Shown: in pieces, positions 41,756 through 51,206 of the stretch
Numbering within the stretch: the first letter of the stretch is position 1
How the letters are laid out: each line of letters opens with the position of its first letter
Notes under the pieces: generated by a model
Seen by the model: the letters and a program-made list of their open reading frames with translations, nothing else
Databases searched by the model: none
What the model was told of the DNA's origin: nothing
Program-made: the position numbers and the translations under genes
Assembly: GCF_004803465.1 (NCBI RefSeq)
Contig: NZ_SRSF01000003.1
Location: 310,001-374,000 of the forward strand
Direction: 5' to 3'
DNA: 64,000 nt
From: Neolewinella litorea
Lineage (GTDB): Bacteria > Bacteroidota > Bacteroidia > Chitinophagales > Saprospiraceae

Positions 41756-43093
41756 CTAAAGCAGCGCCTCGCTGGCTCGTTGGCCCCGGCCGAAATCAAA
41801 TAACCCCATCACCTCCGCCAATTTCTCCGAAATCCGGTCATTCCCCAAATTGCCCAGACTGCCTAGGTGGGTGTGCAGCAGGTCGGTAGGCGCGACAAAA
41901 GTGCCGGCCTCGATATCCTTGCCCACCCGCTGGTAGGCGTCGCGGAAGGGCACACCTTCCAGGACGAGCTGGTTGACCGCCTCCACGCTGTACAGATAGG
42001 TGTAACGCGGATCGGTTGGCAGCTCCTGGGCGCGGACTTGGGTGCGGGGCAGGGCGTACAGCGCGATGGCCAGTCCGTCCTCCAACTGGTCCAGGGCGGG
42101 GAAGATGGCCTCCTTCAACAGTTGGAAATCGCGGTGGTAGCCGCCCGGGAGGTTGGTGGTGAGCTGGCTGATCTGCGCCGGCAGCGACTGCAGCAGGTTG
42201 CAGCGACCGCGGAGCAATTCGAAGACATCGGGATTTTTCTTGTGCGGCATAATGCTCGAGCCGGTGGTGAGGTCGTCAGGCAATTGCAGGAAACCGAAGT
42301 TCTGACTGCTGTACAGGCAAACGTCCATCGCCAGCTTGCCGATGGTCTGGGCCATGCCGGCGATGGCAAAGGCCACCGTCAGTTCGGTTTTGCCGCGGCC
42401 CATCTGGGCGGCGACCACGTTCACTACGGGTGCGCGGAAGCCGAGCAGTTCGGTGGTGCGGTCGCGGTCGAGTGGGAAGCTGGATCCGTATCCGGCGGCC
42501 GAGCCGAGCGGGTTTTGGTCGACCGTATCGTAGGCTGCCTTCCAAAGGCGCAGGTCGTCGATCAGGGCTTCTCCGTAGGCACCGAACCACAAGCCGAAGC
42601 TGCTGACCATGGCCACTTGCAGGTGGGTGTAACCGGGAATCAGCTTATCGCGGTGTTCTTCACTGAGCGCGGTGAGGGTGCGGCTCAGCTCGGCGGTCTG
42701 CTCTACGATCCCGCGAATGCGGTGCCGGAAGTACAAGCGCAGGTCCACCAGCACCTGGTCGTTACGGCTGCGGCCGGAGTGGATCTTCTTGCCGTCGTCG
42801 CCGAGGGCGCGGGTGAGCAGCAGCTCTACCTGACTGTGCACGTCCTCCACGCCATCCTCGATGACGAAGCTCCCGTCGACTGCCACGCGGTACAGCTCCC
42901 GGAGCTTGGCCAGGCACCTGCGCGCCGCCGGCGCATCGATCAGTCCTACCTCCTCCAACATGGTCACGTGGGCAATAGAGCCGAGAATATCGAAGGGGGC
43001 CAGTTCGAGGTCGAGTTCGCGGTCGCGGCCGACGGTAAAGCCGGCGATGCGCTGGTCCAGGGAGTAGTCTTTTTGCCAGAGTTTGTCAGCCAT
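41756..43093 (-). CDS. argH: Argininosuccinate lyase
   Basis: ArgH splits argininosuccinate into arginine and fumarate, the last step of arginine synthesis. The 445-residue protein starts MADKLWQKDYSLDQRI. The fumarase/aspartase superfamily signature GSSIMPHKKNPDVFELLRG is intact near 268-286, with HSGRSRNDQV near 104-113 and the HLQVAMVSSFGLWFGAY region. The other arg genes are not in the window. Upstream TTTGCCCC on the minus strand resembles the local promoter boxes. Confidence 0.96.
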   Translation of the reverse strand: MADKLWQKDYSLDQRIAGFTVGRDRELDLELAPFDILGSIAHVTMLEEVGLIDAPAARRCLAKLRELYRVAVDGSFVIEDGVEDVHSQVELLLTRALGDDGKKIHSGRSRNDQVLVDLRLYFRHRIRGIVEQTAELSRTLTALSEEHRDKLIPGYTHLQVAMVSSFGLWFGAYGEALIDDLRLWKAAYDTVDQNPLGSAAGYGSSFPLDRDRTTELLGFRAPVVNVVAAQMGRGKTELTVAFAIAGMAQTIGKLAMDVCLYSSQNFGFLQLPDDLTTGSSIMPHKKNPDVFELLRGRCNLLQSLPAQISQLTTNLPGGYHRDFQLLKEAIFPALDQLEDGLAIALYALPRTQVRAQELPTDPRYTYLYSVEAVNQLVLEGVPFRDAYQRVGKDIEAGTFVAPTDLLHTHLGSLGNLGNDRISEKLAEVMGLFDFGRGQRASEALL

Positions 43094-43126
43094 ACCGCGA
43101 AGATGGGGCAAAGGCGCGGAAACGAC

Positions 43127-43546
43127 CTACCGGTTGCCGTAGTCGTAGCCCTTGCGCAGCAGGGCCACGGCTTCGGCGGAAAGCTCGCCCGGACCGCTCA
43201 GGCGGATGGAGTGGCGGAACTTCTTTTGGCCCATATGGTCGAGGGCGGATTTGTGCAGGATGGGGCTGTGGATGATTTCACCGGTGAAAAAGCTGCATTC
43301 GAGCACCTTGGTCATGGGGCGGACGACCATCCAGGCCCGCTTGTTGGTGAACATGATCGCCTTGCGGGCGGGGGTGATGAGGTTGGGCTCCCAGTCGGCC
43401 GTGGCCACGAGTACGTCGTCGAAGGCCATTACGACGTGATCGGGTTTGCCGGCGAAGATCTCATCGATGGTCTTTTCGCTGCACACGTGCCACTGTCCGG
43501 CACGGCGGAAGGGGCGTTCACATTTAGGGCAGGTCCACATGGACAT
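43127..43546 (-). CDS. DUF5655-like protein with N-terminal zinc ribbon
   Basis: This 139-residue small protein begins MWTCPKCERPFRRAGQWHVC, a zinc-ribbon-like set of Cys and His (CxxC, then HxC). The rest resembles the DUF5655 domain (VVRPMTKVLECSFF, KKFRHSIRLSGPGEL), related to DUF1801-type folds. The function is unknown; nucleic-acid or small-molecule binding is only a guess. It follows the Uma2-family gene by 12 bases on the same strand, so both are probably cotranscribed. Confidence 0.75.
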   Translation of the reverse strand: MSMWTCPKCERPFRRAGQWHVCSEKTIDEIFAGKPDHVVMAFDDVLVATADWEPNLITPARKAIMFTNKRAWMVVRPMTKVLECSFFTGEIIHSPILHKSALDHMGQKKFRHSIRLSGPGELSAEAVALLRKGYDYGNR

Positions 43547-43558
43547 CCCAACGGAGGC

Positions 43559-44155
43559 CTAGGACAGCAGGTTCAGGTCGAAGGTGAAGCCGGGCAGGAC
43601 ATCCTCACCGTCGATGGTGCGGTCGAGCGGACTGACCAGCTCTACGGAATGGTCGGCGCGGTAGATCCACAAGCGGTCGTTCTCAACGTCGGCGAGCCAG
43701 GCCAGCCGGACACCGTTGGCGATCCAGGTATCTCGCATTTTGCTTTCCAGGTCTTGAAGGTCATCGTTGGGCGATTTTACCTCCACCACAAAATCCGGCA
43801 CAACCGCCAGAAAATGCTGTCGGTCACGGGCCGTAAAGGCACTCAATTTAGCGGCAGATACATAACACGCATCGGGTGATCGAACGGAGCCATCCGGTAA
43901 CCGCAGGCCTACCGCGCTGCTGAGGGCCGCGCCACCCTGGGCCCTGGCGTACAATTTAAGATCGGCGATAAATTCAGCTTCGTACCCGCTGCTATCAAAT
44001 GATACAGGGCACATGATCTTGATCCTTCCGTCCGGCTCCCGTTCGGCCAGTAAATTGGGGTTGACGCGACAGAAAGCCTCGAACTGCTCTAGAGACAGTT
44101 GATGCGCGGTGTAAAGGGGAGCCACCGACTCCAGGCTTTCCAGTGAAGAGAACAT
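43559..44155 (-). CDS. Uma2-family (PD-(D/E)xK fold) putative nuclease
   Basis: This 198-residue protein of the Uma2/DUF820 family is expanded in Cyanobacteria and Bacteroidetes. The restriction-endonuclease-like core is visible: SPDACYV at about 108-114, then VVPDFVVEVKSPNDDLQDLE at about 131-150, supplying the D...ExK residues, and LAWLADVENDRLWIY after it. Family members are annotated as putative endonucleases with no firmly known target. A minus-strand TATATTAG just upstream could be its -7 box. Confidence 0.85.
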   Translation of the reverse strand: MFSSLESLESVAPLYTAHQLSLEQFEAFCRVNPNLLAEREPDGRIKIMCPVSFDSSGYEAEFIADLKLYARAQGGAALSSAVGLRLPDGSVRSPDACYVSAAKLSAFTARDRQHFLAVVPDFVVEVKSPNDDLQDLESKMRDTWIANGVRLAWLADVENDRLWIYRADHSVELVSPLDRTIDGEDVLPGFTFDLNLLS

Positions 44156-44190
44156 ACGCTAACGATGATCACCCTAATATAGCAAGTCTT

Positions 44191-44850
44191 TCAGTACCAA
44201 CGCATCACCTCTTTCAGCGGTTTTCGCTCGATCACCGGCACACGGGCATCGGGAGCGGGCAGACCCACGGGCAGCAGCAGGTAGGGGCGCTCGTTCTCCG
44301 GCCGGTCGAGTACGCGTTGCAGGAAGTTCATGGGACTGGGCGTGTGAGTTACCGTCACCAGTCCGGCGCGGTGAATGGCCGCAATAAGCAATCCGCAGGC
44401 GATGCCGACGGACTCGTTCACGTAGTAATTCTTGTGCCGGTTGCCGGCGGCGTCGAGATCGTAGGCCTTCTTGAACACAACAATCAGGTAGGGGGCGGTG
44501 GTGAGAAAGGGCTTGCGCCAGTCGGTGCCGAACTTCGCCAGGTCAGCCAACCACTCGTCTGACATACGGCCGTGGTAGTTATCGTACTCCTCGCGTTCGG
44601 CGGCTTCCCGGATCTGGTGCTTGATGCTGGGGTCTTCCACCACGCAAAAGGTCCACGGCTGCTTGTGGGCACCGGAGGGCGCGGCGGCGGCCGTCCGGAC
44701 AACGTCCTCGATCACGCTGCGGGGAACAGGGGTATCCGAGAACTCACGTACCGTACGCCGCTGGTTCAGCTCGGCGTAAAAGGCCGCGGCGGCGACCCGC
44801 ATTTCCTCGGGGGACCTTGGCGTGTGTAGTAGGGGCTGGTATTCGGACAT
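44191..44850 (-). CDS. Nitroreductase-family flavoprotein
   Basis: This 219-residue FMN-dependent oxidoreductase has the N-terminal RRTVREFSDTPVPRSVIEDV, binding FMN phosphate, then AAAAPSGAHKQPWTFCVVED near 50-69, and IACGLLIAAIHRAGLVTVTH later. Family substrates range from nitroaromatics to quinones and flavins. The start MSEYQPLL is chosen; a TTG eleven codons earlier gives a leader peptide remarkably like that of the DinB/YfiT gene. Close relatives include BluB-like and iodotyrosine-deiodinase-like enzymes, so the exact reaction is open. Confidence 0.88.
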   Translation of the reverse strand: MSEYQPLLHTPRSPEEMRVAAAAFYAELNQRRTVREFSDTPVPRSVIEDVVRTAAAAPSGAHKQPWTFCVVEDPSIKHQIREAAEREEYDNYHGRMSDEWLADLAKFGTDWRKPFLTTAPYLIVVFKKAYDLDAAGNRHKNYYVNESVGIACGLLIAAIHRAGLVTVTHTPSPMNFLQRVLDRPENERPYLLLPVGLPAPDARVPVIERKPLKEVMRWY

Positions 44851-44879
44851 CAGCGGTGGGTTTGGGCGGTTCCGCGGGT

Positions 44880-44887
44880 GCAAGGTA
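44880..44887 (-). promoter_or_regulatory. -7-like box of the nitroreductase gene
   Basis: On the minus strand this reads TACCTTGC, 30 bases before the ATG, the same distance and sequence context as at the DinB/YfiT gene. Confidence 0.5.
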
Positions 44888-44914
44888 GCCGCCCAGGCGC
44901 AAAGCCCCGGGGCA

Positions 44915-45121
44915 TCAGCCCGCTACCCGGTTCTCGTAGAAACTCACTCCCAGGGTGAGCAGGCCGATGAGGCACAGCGCCCGCAGGAGCGACCAGTCGA
45001 TGTAGTGCGCGCCGGTGAAGATTTCGCGTGCGTAGAGGATTAGGTAGACGCAGGCGGCGGAAAACACAATGCCGGCCGCTGCATCCAGCGCCGCGCGGGT
45101 AGGGGAGGTATTACCGTTCAT
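44915..45121 (-). CDS. Small two-helix membrane protein, unknown
   Basis: This 68-residue protein starts at MNGNTSPT. Two hydrophobic segments, at about 13-31 and 43-58, are joined by a short loop with charged residues, ending FYENRVAG. It does not match a family I know. The frame is open with regular codon use and a plausible start, and the opposite strand offers nothing better. It is probably monocistronic. Confidence 0.55.
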   Translation of the reverse strand: MNGNTSPTRAALDAAAGIVFSAACVYLILYAREIFTGAHYIDWSLLRALCLIGLLTLGVSFYENRVAG

Positions 45122-45434
45122 GAGATAGAGGAAACTACTTGAGGTTCGGCCCGGGGGGCACGACATAAATTACAATGTTATAACCTCGGTTGCGGATTTT
45201 GCAGTGTGCCGCCGCGGGAAAAAAGTGCTTGTCGGCTATCCGTCCTTAAACAACCGAGTGCACGGGTTGGGCGGTGGGCCATGGTAGGCCGGATTTGTCG
45301 GACTGAACCCTGCACCCGCGTTCCCGCCCCCCGGTGGTAGAGTATAGTGCAGCATTCGTCGAACACCTGGAGAATACGGAAACACACGGGTGGTCCCATC
45401 CGTAATTTCACCACTTACCCCCGACCACCTGGCC

Positions 45435-47903
45435 ATGAAACCACTCCTACTTCTCCTTTCACTTTTCACGACCGCGCTGTACGCCCAACCGCCAGGTGCT
45501 GGAGGGGGCGCGCCTAGCATCAAGGGTACCATCCGCGGTCAGGTGCTGGACGCACAATCCGGCGATCCGGTAGAATTTGCCACCATTGTTTTGCTTTCCG
45601 CCGACGGCGAACAGCAGATCAACGGCACCCTTTCCGAAACGGATGGCAGTTTCAAGTTGGTCAACGTAGCCCCCGGCGATTACCGCCTGAAGGCCAGTTT
45701 CCTGGGTTACCTGGAGCAAACGCTGGATGAGGTCAAGACCACCAAACGGAGCCCCGACCTAACCCTGGAGCCCATCGTGCTTGCGGCCGACGCCGTGACC
45801 CTGGAAGGGGTGGAGGTGACGGCCCAGGCCTCCCTGGTAGAGAACCGGATCGACAAGATGGTCTACAACGCCGACCAGGACGCCACCAACAGCGGCGGCG
45901 ACGCCAGCGACGTATTGCGCAAGGTGCCGCTGCTCAGCGTCGACCTGGAAGGCAACGTGAGTCTGCGGGGCTCCTCCAACCTGCGCATCCTGGTTAACGG
46001 TCGGCCCTCGACCATCTTTGCCAGTAGTGTGGCCGATGCCCTGAAGAGCATCCCGAGCGACCAGATCAAAAGCGTGGAGGTCATCACTACGCCCAGCGCC
46101 CGCTACGACGGCGAGGGCAGCGGTGGCATCATCAACATCATTACCAAGAAAAAGGAAGCCCAGGGATTTACCGGTACGGTTAACTCGAGCGTGGGCACCC
46201 GGCAGAACAACTTCGGACTGAACGCCAACGCCCTGATCGGGCGCTTCGGCATGAACGCGGGCGTGAACAGTTTCTGGAGCTGGAAGCGGGCGGCGGAGAA
46301 CCAGTTCCTGCGGACCGACTTCGACAACGGGACGGCCGTCCGGCAACTCGAACAGGGCGGACTCAATGAGTCGGGGTTCTTCGGCGCAAACGGAAACCTG
46401 GGCGCTTTTTACGACTTCAACGCTTACAACAGCCTGAACCTGAGCGGGCGGTACAACCGCTTTGCGCGCAGCCAGGAGGGTACGACCAATGGATTCATCG
46501 ACTACTTCGGTTCGGAGAACAGCGTCGACTTCTCGCGCTTCAACGATAGTGAGAACGCCAACTCCGGCTTCGACGCTACGCTTGATTACCGCCGGACGTT
46601 CGCCGATCAGCCGGACCGGGAGCTGATCCTGGCTTTCCAGCTTAGCGGACAGAACAGCAACACCGACAACATCATCGACCAGACCGGCGACCTGGCCATC
46701 TACCAGCGCGACCTGATCAACACCAACGACGGACTGAACCTGGAGTACACCGGTCAACTCGACTACGTGCACCCGGCCGGCGAGCGGCTGAAACTGGAAA
46801 CCGGACTGAAGGCCGTGCTGCGCCGCATCGACAGCGACTACCGCACGCAGGTAAAGCCCAACGACGGAGGCTCCTTTACCGACGACCCCAAACTCACCGA
46901 CCTGTTTCTGTACGATCAGGACGTCTACGCCGCCTACCTCAGCGGCAACTGGACCATCAGCGACAAATGGGGATTGGTAGCCGGTGCCCGCTACGAAACC
47001 ACCGAGATCGGTGGGGAATTCCGCAGCGAGAATCCGAGTTTCACGAACAGCTACCACAACTTCCTGCCCAGCATCATCCTGAACCGCAAGCTTTCACAAT
47101 TCAGCAACCTGAAGGCTAGCTATACCCAGCGCATCCAGCGCCCGAGCCTGTTCTACATCAACCCGTTCACGGCCATCGCGGACCCCAACTCACTGCAGAT
47201 CGGCAACCCCGACCTCGAGCCGGAGATCGTGGAGCAGTACGAACTGGCCTACAACACTTACATCAAGGGCCTGGTCATCAACGCCTCCACCTACTACCGT
47301 AAGACCGACGACCTGATTGAGAGCTTCCTGAACGTAGACGACGGCGGCATCGCCAGTACGACTACCTTCCTCAATATTGGAAGCAGCGATACCTACGGTG
47401 CCAACCTCTTCACGTCCATCACCCTGTGGGAGAAACTCCAGCTCCGCGCCAGTCTGAACTACGGACGCTACATTGGCACGGGATTCGTCAACGGACAACA
47501 ACTGGAGCGTTCGGCCGATATCATCAGCGGCAACGGGGGCGGCAGCTTTCAGTTTAACGAGAAGTTGCGGGCCGACTTCTTCGCCTTCGGGCGCGGGCCG
47601 CAGCAAACCCTGCAGGGTTCCAACCCCAGTTTCAGCATCTACGGCGTGGGCATGAACTACGATGTGAGCGAACGCACATCCTTCGGCGTGCGGATCATCA
47701 CCCCGTTCAGCGAGGATAAGGTGTTTGCCTCCAGCCTGCGCGGGGAGGACTTCGTGCAGGAAAGCAGTTTCACCATACCCTTCCGCAGTTTCGGGATCAG
47801 CTTTAACCACAAATTCGGGCAGATCGACTTCCGCGCCCAGAACCGCCGCACGCGCGTGCGCAACGACGACCAGAAGGAAGGGGAGGGGAATCAGCAATTC
47901 TAA
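45435..47903 (+). CDS. TonB-dependent receptor / outer-membrane beta-barrel protein
   Basis: This 822-residue outer-membrane protein has a signal peptide MKPLLLLLSLFTTALYAQ. A CarboxypepD_reg-like domain follows at about 35-115 (GTIRGQVLDAQSGDPVEFAT), then a plug domain (ASDVLRKVPLLSVD, GSSNLRILVNGRPSTIF) and a large OMP_b-brl_3-type barrel. It is a single-gene receptor without a SusD partner nearby. Transport would be energised by an ExbB-ExbD system such as that at 30.1-32.6 kb. The start was moved 15 codons in so that the signal peptide is N-terminal. The ligand is unknown. Confidence 0.92.
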   Translation: MKPLLLLLSLFTTALYAQPPGAGGGAPSIKGTIRGQVLDAQSGDPVEFATIVLLSADGEQQINGTLSETDGSFKLVNVAPGDYRLKASFLGYLEQTLDEVKTTKRSPDLTLEPIVLAADAVTLEGVEVTAQASLVENRIDKMVYNADQDATNSGGDASDVLRKVPLLSVDLEGNVSLRGSSNLRILVNGRPSTIFASSVADALKSIPSDQIKSVEVITTPSARYDGEGSGGIINIITKKKEAQGFTGTVNSSVGTRQNNFGLNANALIGRFGMNAGVNSFWSWKRAAENQFLRTDFDNGTAVRQLEQGGLNESGFFGANGNLGAFYDFNAYNSLNLSGRYNRFARSQEGTTNGFIDYFGSENSVDFSRFNDSENANSGFDATLDYRRTFADQPDRELILAFQLSGQNSNTDNIIDQTGDLAIYQRDLINTNDGLNLEYTGQLDYVHPAGERLKLETGLKAVLRRIDSDYRTQVKPNDGGSFTDDPKLTDLFLYDQDVYAAYLSGNWTISDKWGLVAGARYETTEIGGEFRSENPSFTNSYHNFLPSIILNRKLSQFSNLKASYTQRIQRPSLFYINPFTAIADPNSLQIGNPDLEPEIVEQYELAYNTYIKGLVINASTYYRKTDDLIESFLNVDDGGIASTTTFLNIGSSDTYGANLFTSITLWEKLQLRASLNYGRYIGTGFVNGQQLERSADIISGNGGGSFQFNEKLRADFFAFGRGPQQTLQGSNPSFSIYGVGMNYDVSERTSFGVRIITPFSEDKVFASSLRGEDFVQESSFTIPFRSFGISFNHKFGQIDFRAQNRRTRVRNDDQKEGEGNQQF

Positions 47904-47925
47904 CCTGAACCACCGGGCCAGGCCC

Positions 47926-50900
47926 TTAAAACTTCGCCCTTCCCCGCTTTTCAAAGGGCGGCTGCTTCATGCGGGTCACCGGGCGCTCCTCAAGTAATTT
48001 GAGCACCTCCTCAATGGCGCGTTCCAACTGCGGGTCGCGGCCGGCCATCACTTCGGCCGGGAATTGCTCCACGGTAATGTCGGGGGCCACCCCCTCGTTC
48101 TCTACCCGGTAACCGTTCTCGTCCCAGAAAGCTACGTTGGGGGCCGTCACGGAGCCGCCATCGATGAATTGCGGGTAGCCGAGCACGCCGACCAGCCCGC
48201 CCCAGGTACGCTTGCCGATGATCGGGCCCAGATCGTTTTGCCGCCACAGGTATGGAAACAGGTCCCCGCCGGAACCGGCCGTTTCGTCGATGAGCAGCAC
48301 TTTTGGGCCCTGGATAGAGGCCACCGGCGCGTGCTGAATCTCCCCGTAGCGGTAGGTCCAACTGTTCTGGTAGGGCCGCATGAGCAGTTCGATGTAGTAG
48401 TCGGCGATCTGTCCGCCGCCGTTGAATCGCTCGTCCACGATGATGGCCTGCTTGTCGACCTGCGGGAAAAAGTAGCGCTTGAAGTATTCGAAGCCCCCGC
48501 TGCCGGTATTGGGTACGTATACGTAAGCTACTTTTCCGTCGGTGGCTTCGTTGACCTTGCGGAGGTTGCCTTCCACCCAGGCGCGGTTGCGCAGACTGTA
48601 CTCGCGCTCCACCGGAGTGACGGTCACGGTGCGTGAGTCGCTGCCGTCCGCGTTCGGGCCCACGGTGATTTCCACATTCCGCCCGGCGGTACGCTCGAAG
48701 AAGCGGTACAGGTTATCATCCGCCGTCACTTCCTGGCCGTTGACCGCCAGCAGGTAATCGCCTTCGTTCACGTTGACGCCCGGCTCCATCAGGGGGGCTT
48801 CCAGATCCTGGTTCCAGTTTAGTCCGCCGTAGATGCGGGCGAATCGGTAGCGGCCGTTGGCTACCTTATAGTCGGCACCCAGCAACCCCCCGGGCACGGT
48901 CTCTTTTTCCGCCAACGGAGTTCCCGTACTGCCGAAACGGTGGTGACCCACGCCCAGCTCACTGCCCATCCAACGCATCACCCGGTAGAGGTCGGCGCGG
49001 GTACGCACTTCCGCCAGGAAAGGTTCGTACTTGACTTTCATCGCTTCCCAGTCCACACCGTGCATACCGGGATCGTAGAAGTAATCGCGGTTCACCCGCC
49101 ACATCTCCTCGAAGATGTTGCGCCATTCGGCCGGCGGGTCGATGCGTACGCTGAAGTTGTAGCTTTCGGCGGGTTTCAGGTCCTCGGCCTTGGGTTCCTC
49201 GACGCTGGTGACGCCGTAGTTGTCTCCCTGCCGGACCAGCAGTTTCTCGCCGTTAGCGGTCAGCGAAAAGCCATCGGCGTCCAGCAATTTTTTCTCCTCC
49301 CGTTCTTCCAGGGTGAAGCGGTGGATGCTCGAGCCCACGTCGGTAGTTTCAAGGTAAAGCAGGTGGCCCTCTTTCGGGCTCACGAGGTTGCTGTAGTTGC
49401 CGTTGCCCACGGGCAGGTGGACCACCCGGTTGGCCAGTCCGTCGAAATCGATTCGGATCGGCGTGGGGGTGGGTTCCGATTCTTCCTCTTCCTCCGGTCC
49501 GGGCTCGATCTCTTCCTGATCGTTGCGGTGGGCCAGGGGGTTTTTGACCTCCTTTTGCAGGGTTATCAGGTAGAGGTCGTTGGTGGCCCGCATGTCGTTG
49601 CTCGACTGCTGGAACCAGTTCACGACAGGTCCGGCATCGGTGGAGACAGCCAGGTAAAGGTACTTTCCGGAGGGGTCGAAGGTGGGTTCGGTGACATTCG
49701 CCAGCCCGTCGGTGGCGGGTTGTGACTCACCCGTTTGGGTATCGTAGATGTAGGCCCGCTCGAAGTTGGTGCCGGTGATCCGGGTGTAGGCCAGGTAGCG
49801 GCCGGCGGGCGACCAGGAGCCGAAGAGGTCGCGGTAGGCACCCGGCCCGTAATTGACGTCCTGGCTCACCTTGCGTACCTGTCCGGAGGCGACGTTCAGC
49901 ACGTACAGGTTGCGGCCGTTGTCCACGAAGGCGAGTTGTTTGCTGTCGGGCGACCAATGGGGGTAGGCGTAAAACCCCGTTCCGTCTAGCGCGATAGCCC
50001 GCGTTTCTCCGTTGCCGACGGCGCGCAGGTGCAGGGCATACTCCCCGGAAGCATCACTAAAGTAGGCGATGATTCGGCCGTCCGGTGACCAGGCGGGATC
50101 GCTTTCGTGGGTGCCGGGCGTCTGGGTGAGGTTCTGTACGTCGCCCTGCCCGGTGGGGGCGGTGAGGATCTCGCCGCGGTAGTCGGCTACGATCCGCGTG
50201 CCCGACGGGGAACTGCTCATCGAGCGGATATGCTCGGGTCCGGACACGTAGCGGGGGCGTACGTCCAGGATGTCGGCATTCACCGTGATGTCCAGTTGGG
50301 TGCTTTCCCCGCTAGCGGGGTCGTAGCGGTGGAGGTAGCCCGCCTGTTCAAAGATGATGCCATCGGGGCCGGCACTTAGGCTCAGTACCGGGAAGTCGGT
50401 AAAATCGGTCAGCTGTTCCACCCTTCCGCCATTCGGGTCGTAAGCGTAAAGATTGTACTCCCCGGCGCGGTCACTGCGGAAGTATACCTTACCGTCGTAC
50501 CACTGGGGGGCGGAATCGTTGCTTCCCTTCTCCGGCTGGGTGACTTCTACGACGGAGCGGTCGGTGGTATCAAATATCCAGATGCGCGAGATGGTGCCGC
50601 CGCGGTAGCCCTTCCACATGCTGGAAGCGTCGTACAGCGGCGTGTACGCCAGGTAGCGCCCGTCGGCGGAGTAGTCGGCCGAAAAGGCGGTGGGAATGTC
50701 GAGTGGCTCCACCTGTCCGCCGTCAAGGCCGATCGTGAAGAGCTGATTGAAGCGGTTGGTGAACACCTTGCGCCCGGAGGTGAAAAGGACGCGATTGCCG
50801 TCCGGCGTGAAGGCCTGTACTTCATCGTCGTAGGGGTGCCAGGTCAGCCGTATGGGTATTCCGCCACGCGTGGGTACGGTGTAAACGTCCACGTTGCCGT

Positions 50901-51141
50901 CGTAGGAACCGGTGAAGGCGATCGTTTGTCCGTCGGGACTGAATACGGGATTGTATTCCTCTCCCTCGCCGATGGTGAGCCGCCGGGCATTTTTTCCATC
51001 ACGGTCGGCCACCCAGAGGTCGCCGGCGTAGGCAAAGGCAAGGTGGTCTTCACTCATCGCCGGGTCGGAGAGGAGGCGGGTCTGGGCGGATAGGGAAATG
51101 GAAAGGAGGAGGAACAGCCCGGTGAGCATATGGTAGGTCAT
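47926..51141 (-). CDS. Tricorn-like protease (S41 family)
   Basis: This 1071-residue secreted peptidase has a signal peptide (LTGLFLLLSISLSAQ). Residues about 25-540 form WD40/PD40-like propeller blades (NPVFSPDGQTIAFTGSYDGN and similar). A linker with an acidic run (EEIEPGPEEEEESEPTPTP) precedes a second part with the tricorn core, a PDZ domain (DYLLAVNGQEV) and the S41 catalytic domain. Likely catalytic residues are the His in GSELGVGHHRFG and the Ser in DETAGSGGDLF, with acidic partners in IVDERFNGGGQ. It probably degrades peptides in the periplasm. Divergent M20 gene 66 bp away. Confidence 0.9.
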   Translation of the reverse strand: MTYHMLTGLFLLLSISLSAQTRLLSDPAMSEDHLAFAYAGDLWVADRDGKNARRLTIGEGEEYNPVFSPDGQTIAFTGSYDGNVDVYTVPTRGGIPIRLTWHPYDDEVQAFTPDGNRVLFTSGRKVFTNRFNQLFTIGLDGGQVEPLDIPTAFSADYSADGRYLAYTPLYDASSMWKGYRGGTISRIWIFDTTDRSVVEVTQPEKGSNDSAPQWYDGKVYFRSDRAGEYNLYAYDPNGGRVEQLTDFTDFPVLSLSAGPDGIIFEQAGYLHRYDPASGESTQLDITVNADILDVRPRYVSGPEHIRSMSSSPSGTRIVADYRGEILTAPTGQGDVQNLTQTPGTHESDPAWSPDGRIIAYFSDASGEYALHLRAVGNGETRAIALDGTGFYAYPHWSPDSKQLAFVDNGRNLYVLNVASGQVRKVSQDVNYGPGAYRDLFGSWSPAGRYLAYTRITGTNFERAYIYDTQTGESQPATDGLANVTEPTFDPSGKYLYLAVSTDAGPVVNWFQQSSNDMRATNDLYLITLQKEVKNPLAHRNDQEEIEPGPEEEEESEPTPTPIRIDFDGLANRVVHLPVGNGNYSNLVSPKEGHLLYLETTDVGSSIHRFTLEEREEKKLLDADGFSLTANGEKLLVRQGDNYGVTSVEEPKAEDLKPAESYNFSVRIDPPAEWRNIFEEMWRVNRDYFYDPGMHGVDWEAMKVKYEPFLAEVRTRADLYRVMRWMGSELGVGHHRFGSTGTPLAEKETVPGGLLGADYKVANGRYRFARIYGGLNWNQDLEAPLMEPGVNVNEGDYLLAVNGQEVTADDNLYRFFERTAGRNVEITVGPNADGSDSRTVTVTPVEREYSLRNRAWVEGNLRKVNEATDGKVAYVYVPNTGSGGFEYFKRYFFPQVDKQAIIVDERFNGGGQIADYYIELLMRPYQNSWTYRYGEIQHAPVASIQGPKVLLIDETAGSGGDLFPYLWRQNDLGPIIGKRTWGGLVGVLGYPQFIDGGSVTAPNVAFWDENGYRVENEGVAPDITVEQFPAEVMAGRDPQLERAIEEVLKLLEERPVTRMKQPPFEKRGRAKF

Positions 51142-51194
51142 GGCAGGGATTGCGGTTGGTTAGAAAAGTATACATATCTCCCGACATCGGGGGC

Positions 51195-51201
51195 TATCTT
51201 G
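51195..51201 (+). promoter_or_regulatory. -7 promoter box abutting the M20 gene start
   Basis: TATCTTG, followed by CCC, ends 5 bases before the ATG at 51207. The transcript should have almost no leader. Confidence 0.55.
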
Positions 51202-51206
51202 CCCGG

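Noticed and set aside
41867-43879. A 670-codon open frame on the plus strand
   Set aside because: It lies antisense to argH, the DUF5655-like gene and the Uma2 gene. Its translation has no known motif, and argH is certain. Long antisense frames are expected in GC-rich DNA.
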